DNA of 64,000 bases, from NCBI RefSeq assembly GCF_004795035.1, contig NZ_SSBK01000015.1, positions 62,001 to 126,000 on the forward strand, read 5' to 3'. This document shows positions 56,897 to 64,000 of the stretch, piece after piece (the first letter of the stretch is position 1; each line of letters starts with the position of its first letter). Source of the stretch: Streptomyces sp. A0958 (GTDB lineage: Bacteria; Actinomycetota; Actinomycetes; Streptomycetales; Streptomycetaceae). The notes under the pieces were generated by a model. That model did no database searches, was not told the DNA's origin, and saw only the letters and a list, made by a program, of their open reading frames with translations. A program made the position numbers and the translations under genes.

Positions 56897-58204
56897 TCAC
56901 CTCACCGCGACAAAATCCTCCGCATCGCGAACCCCCCGCGCCGGAGGCGACCCGGCCGACCGCCCCACGGCCACCGCCCCCAACGGCTCCCAGGACTCCG
57001 GCAGCGACAACACCTCCCGCACCACATCCCGGCAGAACATCGTCGAGGACACCCACGCGGACCCCAGCCGCTCACCGGCCAGCGCCACCAGGAAGTTCTG
57101 GATACCGGCGCCGGCCGCGACGACGAACATCTCGCGCTCCGCGCCGTCCCGCCGCTCGTCCCCGTACGTGTGGGAGCCGTCCATCACCATGCACGGCACC
57201 ACCAGATACGGCGCCCGGCGCAGCACATCGCCCCGCCGCACCCGCTTGGCGATCGACTCCTCGCTCTTGCCGTCGCGCCGCAGGTCCGCGACCCACGCGT
57301 CCCGCATCGCGTCGAGCAGCCGGGTCCGCGCCTCAGGGGACTCCAGCAGGACGAACCGCCACGGTGTCGTGTGGTGCGGGGCCGGCGCGGTCACCGCCGC
57401 GGCGACCGCACGCCGTACCGCCCCCGGGTCCACCGGATCGTCGGTGAACTCGCGCACCGTACGCCGCTGGGTCACCGCCTCCCGGACCGCCTCGGAGGTG
57501 CCGAGCCGGAACATGTCGTCGGCCGCGACCCGCACCATCGCCCGGGCGCCCTGCGCGTCCGCCGGGTCCACGACGTGGCCGAGGCCGCGCACCACCGCGA
57601 CCGGGAGCCCGTCCGCCTTGCCCTTGACCAGGTCACCGGCGGCGGCCAGCTCGTCGGCGGTGGCCACCACGGTCGCGCTCAGCGGGTTGCCGTGCGCGTC
57701 GCTGCCGCCCCGCAGGTCGTCCAGCACCCGCACCCCGGCCGCGCCGATCGCGACATCGGTCAGCCCGTTGCGCCAGGGGCGGCCGAAGGTGTCCGTGACG
57801 ACGACGCCGACCTCGACGCCGAGGGCCGCGCGCAGCCCTTCCCGGACCGTCCGGGCGGACGCGTCGGGGTCCTCGGGCAGCAGCAGGACCGTGCCGGCGG
57901 GGGTGTTCGACGCGTCGACCCCGGCGGCGGCCATGACCAGGCCCTGCCGGTTCTCGACGATGCGCAGCGGACCGCGCCGCGCCACCACCCGTACCGTCTC
58001 GGCGTCGATCGCAGCCTCCCGGTCGGTGGCCTCGACGATCCGGCCCTCCGCCTTGGAGACGATCTTCGAGGTGACGAGCAGCACGTCGCCGTCGGCGAGG
58101 CCGGGCTCGGTGGCCGCGATCAGCTTCGCGAGGTCGTCCCCGGCACGCACCTCGGGCATCCCGGGCAGGGCCCACACGCGGTAGGAGGGCGCGGTGGCGC
58201 TCAT
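56897..58204 (-). CDS. fbiB: Coenzyme F420-0:L-glutamate ligase, bifunctional with nitroreductase-like domain
   Basis: 435 residues, the length of actinobacterial FbiB. The N-terminal ligase domain (CofE) has VTSKIVSKAEGRIVEATDRE, GVEVGVVVTDTFGRPWRNGL and TDVAIGAAGV. The C-terminal nitroreductase-like domain has RRTVREFTDDPVDPGAVRRA, PHHTTPWRFVLL and MVMDGSHTYGDERR. It adds glutamates to F420-0 (EC 6.3.2.31/34), and the C-terminal part is thought to act with FMN in the maturation of dehydro-F420. It overlaps the fbiA start (ATGA), so the pair is coupled. Confidence 0.95.
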   Translation of the reverse strand: MSATAPSYRVWALPGMPEVRAGDDLAKLIAATEPGLADGDVLLVTSKIVSKAEGRIVEATDREAAIDAETVRVVARRGPLRIVENRQGLVMAAAGVDASNTPAGTVLLLPEDPDASARTVREGLRAALGVEVGVVVTDTFGRPWRNGLTDVAIGAAGVRVLDDLRGGSDAHGNPLSATVVATADELAAAGDLVKGKADGLPVAVVRGLGHVVDPADAQGARAMVRVAADDMFRLGTSEAVREAVTQRRTVREFTDDPVDPGAVRRAVAAAVTAPAPHHTTPWRFVLLESPEARTRLLDAMRDAWVADLRRDGKSEESIAKRVRRGDVLRRAPYLVVPCMVMDGSHTYGDERRDGAEREMFVVAAGAGIQNFLVALAGERLGSAWVSSTMFCRDVVREVLSLPESWEPLGAVAVGRSAGSPPARGVRDAEDFVAVR

Positions 58205-59157
58205 GCGCGTACCTCCTCGGCGAGGGCCAGCGCCTGCCGGGCCATCTCGGCGGTGGTGGCCACGTCGGTCATCATCAGCGGCACGGCGCGGCAGCGGATG
58301 CCCGCCGACTCCACCTCGTCCACGGCGCCCGCGTCGACGGTGTCGACCAGCCAGCCGTCGAGGAGCCCGGACCCGTAGTGCTGGGCGACCGCGGCCGCCG
58401 TCGACTCGACGCCCACGGCCGCGAGGACCTTGTCGGCCATCCCGCGCACCGGGGCGTCACCGACGATGGGGGAGAGGCCGACGACCGGCACCCCGGCCTC
58501 GGCGATGGCCTCGCGGATGCCGGGCACGGCGAGGATGGTCCCGACGGACACGACCGGGTTGGACGGCGGGAAGAGGATGACGTCGGCCCCGGCGATCGCC
58601 TCCAGGACGCCCGGCGCCGGCTTCGCCTGTTCCGCACCGACGGGCACGATCGCCCGGGCCGGCACGGAGGCCCGCAGCTTCACCCAGTACTCCTGGAAGT
58701 GCACGGCCCTGCTCTCGCCGTCCGCGTCGATCGCCACGTGCGTCTCGACGCGGTCGTCGGACATGGGCAGCAGCCGCACGCCAGGCTTCCAGCGTGCGCA
58801 GAGCGCCTCGGTGACGGCGCTGAGCGGGTAGCCCGCGCCGAGCATCTGCGTACGGACGATATGGGTGGCGAAGTCCCGGTCGCCGAGCCCGAACCACTCG
58901 GGGCCCACGCCGTACGCGGCGAGCTCCTCCTTGACGTGGAAGCTCTCGTCGGTACGGCCCCAGCCCTGCTCCTCGTTGATGCCACCGCCGAGGGTGTACA
59001 TCACGGTGTCGAGGTCGGGGCAGACCTTGAGCCCGAACAGATGGATGTCGTCACCGGTGTTGCCGATGACCGTGATGTCCGCGTCGGGAGCGGCCTCCTT
59101 GAGGCCACGCAGGAAACGAGCACCACCGATACCGCCGGCCAGAACCACAATGCGCAT
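58201..59157 (-). CDS. fbiA: 2-phospho-L-lactate (phosphoenolpyruvate) transferase CofD/FbiA
   Basis: 318 residues. The signature is IVVLAGGIGGARFLRGLKEA, with VIGNTGDDIHLFGLKVCPDL and DSVMYTL-like DTVMYTLGGGINEEQGWGR. It transfers the lactyl-phosphate or PEP moiety from an activated GDP donor to Fo, giving (dehydro-)F420-0. The ATG at 59157 is preceded by TGACAGACTGTTTGC with no obvious ribosome binding site, and a 52-bp tandem array begins only 10 bp upstream. fbiC is not in the window. Confidence 0.95.
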   Translation of the reverse strand: MRIVVLAGGIGGARFLRGLKEAAPDADITVIGNTGDDIHLFGLKVCPDLDTVMYTLGGGINEEQGWGRTDESFHVKEELAAYGVGPEWFGLGDRDFATHIVRTQMLGAGYPLSAVTEALCARWKPGVRLLPMSDDRVETHVAIDADGESRAVHFQEYWVKLRASVPARAIVPVGAEQAKPAPGVLEAIAGADVILFPPSNPVVSVGTILAVPGIREAIAEAGVPVVGLSPIVGDAPVRGMADKVLAAVGVESTAAAVAQHYGSGLLDGWLVDTVDAGAVDEVESAGIRCRAVPLMMTDVATTAEMARQALALAEEVRA

Positions 59158-59166
59158 GCAAACAGT

Positions 59167-59322
59167 CTGTCAGGCGAAGCCTGGTCCTTGTCGGGGTGGT
59201 GGTGGGCGACGGGTGGGACTGTCAGGCGAAGCCTGGTCCTTGTCGGGGTGGTGGTGGGCGACGGGTGGGACTGTCAGGCGAAGCCTGGTCCTTGTCGGGG
59301 TGGTGGTGGGCGACGGGTGGGA
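59167..59322. repeat. Three exact 52-bp tandem repeats just upstream of fbiA
   Basis: Units at 59167-59218, 59219-59270 and 59271-59322 begin CTGTCAGGCGAAGCCTGGTC and end GGGCGACGGGTGGGA, with no mismatch that I can see. They fill most of the gap between the cysteine dioxygenase gene and fbiA and thus lie in the fbiA leader. Confidence 0.93.
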
Positions 59323-59357
59323 GTCCCAGGACATGGGCGGTGGCGGGCGCGGGCCGC

Positions 59358-59888
59358 TCAGACCGTGGCGGCCGCGGGGGCGCATTGGGCGGCGTGCATC
59401 GGCATGTCGGTCAGGCCCGGGTAGTAGACGTGGAGGCTGACGGCCGGTTCGAGGGAGGCGTTGACGACCTCGTGGATGTAGCCGGGGGCGAAGACGCGTT
59501 GGGCCCCGGCGCCCAGCGTCCGCTTCCCCCGGTCCGTACGCTCGGTCAGCTCGCCGTCCAGGACGGTCAGTACGCCGGAGGACGGGCCGTGGTCGTGCAG
59601 GCCGCTGCCCTGGCCGGGAACCCAGCTGAGCAGCCAGACCTCGTAACCGAGGGGGACCTCCCCTGCTCCGGCGGAGCCGAGAGCCTGGGGAACGGCGCGC
59701 AGGCGGTGGTACCAGCGGGTGGTGGCGTCGTAACGGACGAGCGGGGCCCACTGGGAGCGGTCGGCGGCGATGGAACGGGCGAGGCCGACGAATTCGGCCA
59801 CGGTGACGGGGTGTTCGCGGGCGGGGCGCAGCAGGTGCTGGACTTCAAGGAGGTCGCCGGCGATCTGGAGGTCGCTGTCGCTGTTCAT
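59358..59888 (-). CDS. Cysteine dioxygenase family protein
   Basis: 176 residues of the cupin fold. The metal-binding block is GLHDHGPSSGVLTVLDGELT (HxH), and the later His is in FAPGYIHEVVN. WVPGQGSGLHDHGPSSG is typical of bacterial CDO enzymes, which oxidise cysteine to cysteine sulfinate with Fe(II) and O2. A 3-mercaptopropionate or cysteamine dioxygenase is possible. The start at 59888 follows GAGGAACCACCGCACCC. A Cys-rich leader peptide lies 170 bp upstream, which supports a cysteine link. The start is not further upstream even though the frame is open. Confidence 0.9.
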   Translation of the reverse strand: MNSDSDLQIAGDLLEVQHLLRPAREHPVTVAEFVGLARSIAADRSQWAPLVRYDATTRWYHRLRAVPQALGSAGAGEVPLGYEVWLLSWVPGQGSGLHDHGPSSGVLTVLDGELTERTDRGKRTLGAGAQRVFAPGYIHEVVNASLEPAVSLHVYYPGLTDMPMHAAQCAPAAATV

Positions 59889-60057
59889 GGGTGCGGTGGT
59901 TCCTCGGCAGGGGTGCGAGTGGCGGTGCGGTGAGGCGTGTCGCGAGGACCTGGGACCGGTATCCGCGGAGCCGCGAAGGGGCGCGTGCGGGAGGGTCCGG
60001 GGGCCCGGGAGGAGAGGTGCCGAGCCGGAGCGCGGGGCTACGACGGCTTGGGCGGCG

Positions 60058-60135
60058 TCAGCAGCTGAGACAGCTGGAACAGCAACAGCGAGCCTGGACA
60101 GCGCTACGGAACCCACGGGCGCGGGTGGCGTGCAT
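60058..60135 (-). CDS. Cysteine-rich leader peptide upstream of the cysteine dioxygenase gene
   Basis: A 25-codon frame starts at ATG 60135 and ends with TGA at 60058. It encodes MHATRARGFRSAVQAR followed by CCCSSCLSC, that is, five Cys in the last nine residues, coded as TGT and TGC. The peptide ends 169 bp before the cysteine dioxygenase start on the same strand. In mycobacteria and relatives, upstream peptides with Cys runs regulate cysteine genes by attenuation. The same principle here would link expression to charged Cys-tRNA. An ATG 18 bases upstream (60153) could extend it by six residues. Confidence 0.7.
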   Translation of the reverse strand: MHATRARGFRSAVQARCCCSSCLSC

Positions 60136-60153
60136 CGCTGAGGTCACTGGCAT

Positions 60154-60606
60154 GACATCAAGGAGACCCGGAGAACCACCCACTGTCAACTCAATGCCCG
60201 ATTTGGCGGCAATGCTTCACCACATCCGGTTACTCGGAGCGGAGAAAGGTTTGTGCGACGCCGAGCGGGGACAGGTGGCGCAGCAGTCGCGCCGCCAAAC
60301 ACGGGTGCGGCACCGTGACCCGAATGTGATCTTGGTCGCTTCAGTGATCGAATCGCAACGTGTCCGAACTCCCGGGAGTTTGTCTCCATGGGGGGTGAGG
60401 GCGCGAGAGAGCCCATGGCATATGTCAGGTTTTTGGTGATTTGAACACTTACCGCATACGCTTGGTTCCGCAGAGTGAATACCGGGGCCAATAGCAGATC
60501 TGGGCTTGACCCCCCAGAGCTACACACTTGTAATTTCACTCGTGTCGTTCGGCCGATCAGATAACGGCCGCATCACGGGGACGCAAGAGACGGACGAGGG
60601 GCGCAC
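60154..60606. other. Intergenic region upstream of whiB
   Basis: About 450 bp with no gene. The part from about 60370 is clearly AT richer than the surroundings, as expected for the developmental whiB promoter region. A consensus-like promoter is listed separately. The distal part may hold the promoter for the leader-peptide gene on the other strand. Confidence 0.5.
60506..60534 (+). promoter_or_regulatory. Candidate whiB promoter
   Basis: TTGACC (60506-60511) and TGTAAT (60529-60534) are separated by exactly 17 bp, 73 bp before the whiB start. This fits a vegetative (SigA/HrdB-like) promoter. S. coelicolor whiB is known to have two promoters, one developmentally regulated; which one this is cannot be told here. 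Confidence 0.6.
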
Positions 60607-60870
60607 ATGACCGAGCTGTTCCAGCAACTGCTGGTCGAGGACGCGGACGAGGAGCTCGGCTGGCAGGAGCGCGCGCTGTGCGCCCAGACCGACCCCGAGT
60701 CCTTCTTCCCCGAGAAGGGTGGATCGACCCGGGAGGCGAAGAAGGTCTGCCTCGCCTGTGAAGTCCGGTCCGAGTGCCTGGAGTACGCCCTTTCCAACGA
60801 CGAGCGGTTCGGCATCTGGGGCGGCCTTTCCGAGCGTGAGCGCCGGCGCCTGAAGAAGGCCGCGATCTGA
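60607..60870 (+). CDS. whiB: WhiB, sporulation regulatory Fe-S protein
   Basis: 87 residues, identical in length to S. coelicolor WhiB and with the same order: MTELFQQLLVEDADEELGWQ, the first Cys in ALCAQTDPESFFPEKGG, then three Cys in KVCLACEVRSEC, the GIWGG turn and the basic C-terminal ERRRLKKAAI. The four Cys bind a [4Fe-4S] cluster. WhiB works with WhiA in aerial hyphae to start sporulation septation. The ATG follows GACGAGGGGCGCAC. This is the canonical whiB, not only a family member, judged by length and near-identity. Confidence 0.97.
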   Translation: MTELFQQLLVEDADEELGWQERALCAQTDPESFFPEKGGSTREAKKVCLACEVRSECLEYALSNDERFGIWGGLSERERRRLKKAAI

Positions 60871-61235
60871 CCCGCCGCAGGACGCCGCACCCGCGGTACG
60901 CACAGTAGGAGCCGCCCCCGAGGGGCGGCCGCCCCTCCGGCCCGGCCCACCCGCCACGGCCCGCCGCCTGCACCCCCCCCCGCAGGCGGCGGGCCGTTGC
61001 CGTGCGGGGCGGGAGCGCCACCGCCCCGGCCCGGGACCGGTGTCCGCGCGCCCTGCCGCCCCCGGCCGGGGCCCCCGCCGCACCCTCCGTCAGCCGCTCC
61101 GCGCCACCCCGGTTACCCGTACCGTTAGTGTGGGGCCCCGTCCGAGACGCGCCAACGACCCGACAGGGCGCGCGTGTACACCGATGCAGCCCCCGGGGGG
61201 ACGTCCCCCGGACCCGGCCGGAGGGCCCGTACCTC
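60871..61235. other. Gene-free gap after whiB
   Basis: 365 bp with no supported gene. It contains GCCGCCCC-type hairpins near 60912-60930, the strong terminator at 60958-60995 and then a very GC-rich stretch leading to the glycosyltransferase start. No clear promoter is seen. Confidence 0.45.
60958..60995 (+). terminator. Terminator downstream of whiB
   Basis: A perfect 14-bp stem, GGCCCGCCGCCTGC with GCAGGCGGCGGGCC, and a 10-base loop made almost only of C. Confidence 0.75.
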
Positions 61236-64000
61236 GATGTCCGTGCACAGCCAATCAACGGCGCCGTACGCGGCCGCCGCCGCCCCAGAGTTCCCCCGGC
61301 ATGTCGTCACCGCCGTGCTCGTCTCCCACGACGGCGCACGCTGGCTGCCCGACGCGCTCGCCGGGCTGCTCGGCCAGGAACGCCCCGTACAGAACGTCGT
61401 CGCCGCCGACACCGGCAGCGCCGACGACTCCGCGCGCCTGGTCACCGAGGCGCTCGGCGCCGACCGGGTCCTGCACCTCGCGCGGCGTACGAGCTTCGGC
61501 ACCGCCGTCGACGAGGCGAGCCGCACGGCCGGCGTCCTGACCCCGGACGACCTGCCCTACCTGAAGCGGCCCAGCGGCTGGGACCCGGTCACCCGGACCT
61601 GGCACGACGAGGCGTACGAGATGCCCGAGCTGCCGCACGGCGAGCCGGTGCAGTGGCTCTGGCTGCTCCACGACGACTGCGCGCCCGCGCCCGACGCACT
61701 CGCCGAGATGCTGCGCGTCGTGGACAACGACCCGCACGCCGCGATCGTCGGCCCCAAGCTGCGCGGCTGGTACGACCGCCGTCAGCTCCTCGAAGTCGGC
61801 GTCTCCATCGCCAACAGCGGACGCCGCTGGACCGGACTCGACCGCCGCGAGCAGGACCAGGGCCAGCACGACCAGGTCCGCACCGTCCTGTCCGTCTCCA
61901 CCGCCGGCATGCTCATCCGCCGGGACGTCTGGGAGGAGCTCGGCGGCTTCGACCGCAGACTCCCCCTGATGCGCGACGACGTAGACCTGTGCTGGCGCGC
62001 CCACATGGCCGGCCACCGGGTGCTCGTCGCCCCCGACGCCGTCCTGCGGCACGCCGAGGCATCCGCCCGCGAACGCCGCCCCATCGACTGCGCCGGCCGG
62101 AACGTCGCCAGCCCGCACCGCGTCGACAAGGCCGGCGCCGTCTACACCATGCTCGTCAACGCGCGCGGCAAGCGGCTGCCCTGGGTGCTGCTCCGGCTCG
62201 TGCTCGGCACCCTGCTGCGTACGCTCGCCTACCTCGTCGGCAAGGTGCCCGGCCAGGCCCTCGACGAGGTCACCGGACTCCTGAGCACCCTGCTGCGCCC
62301 CGGCCGCATCCTGGCCGCCCGGCGCGACCGCGGCAAGGTCGTCATCGACCCCGCCGAACTGCGCGGCCTCTTCCCCGCACCGGGCGCCACCGTCCGCGCG
62401 ACCGTCGAACAGGTCGCCGGGAACTTCGGCGGCGACTCCGACGCCGACTCCGGCGGCTCCCGGCACGGCGCCGTCGAGTCCGGGCCGGGCGGCGACGACG
62501 CCGACTACCTGGAGATCGACCAGTTCGCCCGGCTGAAGAAGGTCGGGCGCAAGCCGGGGCCCGTGCTCTTCGCCGTCCTCCTCCTGGTCTCCCTCGTCGC
62601 CTGCCGCGGTCTCATCGGCGGCGGCGCCCTGGCCGGCGGCGCCCTGCTGCCCGCCCCCGGCGACGTCGCCGACCTGTGGGGCAGGTACGCGGACGGCTGG
62701 CACACCGTCGGCACCGGCGGCACCCAGACCGCACCGCCCTACCTGGCCGTGCTCGCGGCCCTGTCCGCCCTGTTCCTCGGCTCCACCGGCTTCGCGCTCA
62801 CCCTGCTGCTCGTCTGCTCGGTGCCGCTCGCCGGCCTCACCGCGTACTTCGTCTCCCGGCCGCTGCTGCCCTCCCGGCTGCTGCGGGCCTGGGCGAGCGT
62901 CGCGTACGCCTTCCTGCCCGCCGCGACCGGCGCCCTGGCGACCGGCCGCCTCGGCACCGCCGTACTGGCCGTCCTGCTCCCGCTGATCGCCCGCACGGCC
63001 GTCTCCGCGCACGGCATGCGGGCCACCGGCGACAGCCGCGGCAGCTGGCGCGCCACCTGGGCGTACACCCTGCTCCTCACCCTCGCGATGGCCTTCACCC
63101 CCATCGTGTGGCCGATCGCCGTCGTCCTCGGCCTCGGCGTCCTGGTGCTGCGGCGCCGCGACATCACGGCCTACGGGCTCCGCTTCCTCGCCGCCGTCGG
63201 CACCCCGCTGCTCGTCCTCGCGCCCTGGTCGCTCTCGCTCCTGAGCAACCCGTCCGCGTTCCTGTCGGAAGCGGGACTCCAGACCGGTACGGGCTCGGCC
63301 TCCGCGCTGGACCTGCTCGGCATCAGCCCCGGCGGGCCGAAGGCGGCGGGCGGCGTCCTGCTCCTGGGCATCGTGCTCGCGGCGCTGGCCGCCCTGCTGC
63401 GCGGGGAGCGGCAGTTCGCCGTCCGGACCGCCTGGGTGGCCGCGCTGGTGGCCCTGGCGTTCGCCGGGCTCGCCAACGGCTCCGGCTGGGCGGGCCCCGC
63501 CACCCTCGTCTACGGTGCCGCGCTCATCGCCGCAGCCCTGGTCGGCGCGGACGGCGCCCGCATCCGGGTCGCCGAGCTCAGCTTCGGCTGGCGCCAGCCC
63601 GTCGCGGTGCTGATCGCCCTGGCGGCCGGGCTGGCCCCGGTGCTGGCCGCCGCCGGCTGGATGATCGGCGGCGCGGCCGGTCCGCTGGAGCGCCGCGACC
63701 CGGTCCAGGTGCCCGCCTTCGTCGCGGAGGAGAGCGGCACCCGCGACCAGCCGCGCACCCTGGTCCTCGGCGGCACGTCGCCCGCCTCCGTCACGTACAC
63801 CCTCGTACGCGGCTCGGGCGCCCGGCTGGGCGACGCGGAACTGGTCGACGCGCAGGGCGGCAACAGCCACCTCGACAAGGTCGTCGCCAACCTGGTCGCG
63901 GGCTCCGGCGCCGACCAGGGCAGCCAGCTCAGCGGCTTCGCGATCCGCTACGTCCTCGTACGCGACGGGGCGCCGAAGCAGATGAGCCGGGTGCTCGACG
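61236..64000 (+). CDS. Large membrane glycosyltransferase, GT2 (3' truncated by window)
   Basis: At least 921 residues, cut by the window end. The N-terminal GT2 domain (about 20-340) shows HVVTAVLVSHDGARWLPDAL, QNVVAADTGSADDSARLV, LLHDDCAPAPDALAEML (DxD-like) and GFDRRLPLMRDDVDLCWRAH. From about residue 440 onward there are roughly ten membrane helices (VLFAVLLLVSLVACRGLIGG and later). The architecture is that of actinobacterial rhamnosyl/galactofuranosyl-type polymerising enzymes of wall polymers. The ATG at 61236 follows GGAGGGCCCGTACCTCG. Confidence 0.9.

Noticed and set aside
59889..60116. A 76-residue N-terminal extension of the cysteine dioxygenase
   Set aside because: The ATG at 59888 has GAGGA upstream and begins the conserved part. 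The extension is low-complexity and partly overlaps the Cys-rich leader peptide frame.
61255..63870. An 871-codon open frame on the minus strand
   Set aside because: It is antisense to the GT2 glycosyltransferase, whose motifs and membrane helices are clear. Its Gly/Ala/Val-rich translation is typical of a shadow frame in high-GC DNA.

Overview
This is a 64 kb piece of a Streptomyces chromosome. The DNA is very GC rich with strong third-position G/C bias, GTG starts are common, and many genes overlap as ATGA or GTGA. The gene set includes whiB, a SigB-type sigma factor with partner-switching regulators, WhiJ/DUF397 genes and the F420 genes. The order (hut genes, sigma/antisigma, POT transporter, purKE, ugd, LCP genes, F420 genes, whiB) resembles what I remember of the region around whiB in S. 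coelicolor. That comparison is from memory and was not computed.

Layout. 1-3.3 kb: a partial SDR, a small membrane protein, a MarR regulator beside a gene remnant, an RpiR/SIS regulator and a repeat-filled gap. 3.4-5.5 kb: four genes around roadblock/LC7-like proteins. 5.7-11.6 kb: a histidine-utilisation operon (hutU, an M20 amidohydrolase, hutF, hutI) behind a promoter with a palindromic operator. 11.7-14.2 kb: a SigI-type sigma factor divergent from its antagonist and antisigma kinase. 14.3-18.6 kb: four overlapping or close genes for secreted and anchored surface proteins (LPXTG, LAXTG and WxL/DUF916-like). 18.7-30.1 kb: core genes (POT transporter, two-component system, GtrA, purK, purE, dipeptidase, VOC, CGNR, ugd, acyl-CoA dehydrogenase).

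30.1-37.6 kb is an accessory island of visibly lower GC than its flanks. It starts with an IS30-type transposase remnant. It holds two copies of one five-gene cassette, all on the minus strand: small protein, DUF6879, XRE/DUF5753 regulator, a GRDP-like protein ending in CNPPACCGDGDGC, and a partner of unknown function. The left copy (A) carries two apparent homopolymer frameshifts and a 24-bp tandem duplication; the right copy (B) is intact. Between them lies a decayed AAA-ATPase/DUF4276 pair. A WhiJ-type locus (ATP-binding protein, XRE/DUF5753, DUF397) and a methyltransferase gene follow.

41.5-56.4 kb is a cell-envelope region: five LytR-CpsA-Psr proteins, a GT2 glycosyltransferase, a PGRP-type amidase and a sugar nucleotidylyltransferase, plus a thioesterase, a TIGR03089 protein and a DNA glycosylase. 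56.4-59.3 kb holds a minisatellite, fbiB and fbiA (coenzyme F420) and a second tandem array. 59.4-60.1 kb is a cysteine dioxygenase gene preceded by a 25-residue Cys-rich leader peptide that looks like an attenuator. whiB and a large membrane glycosyltransferase cut by the window end complete the region. I saw no rRNA, tRNA or CRISPR array.

The most notable items are the duplicated cassette, the cysteine leader peptide, the actinobacterial WxL-like surface operon, and the hut operon in which an M20 enzyme sits where HutG would be expected.
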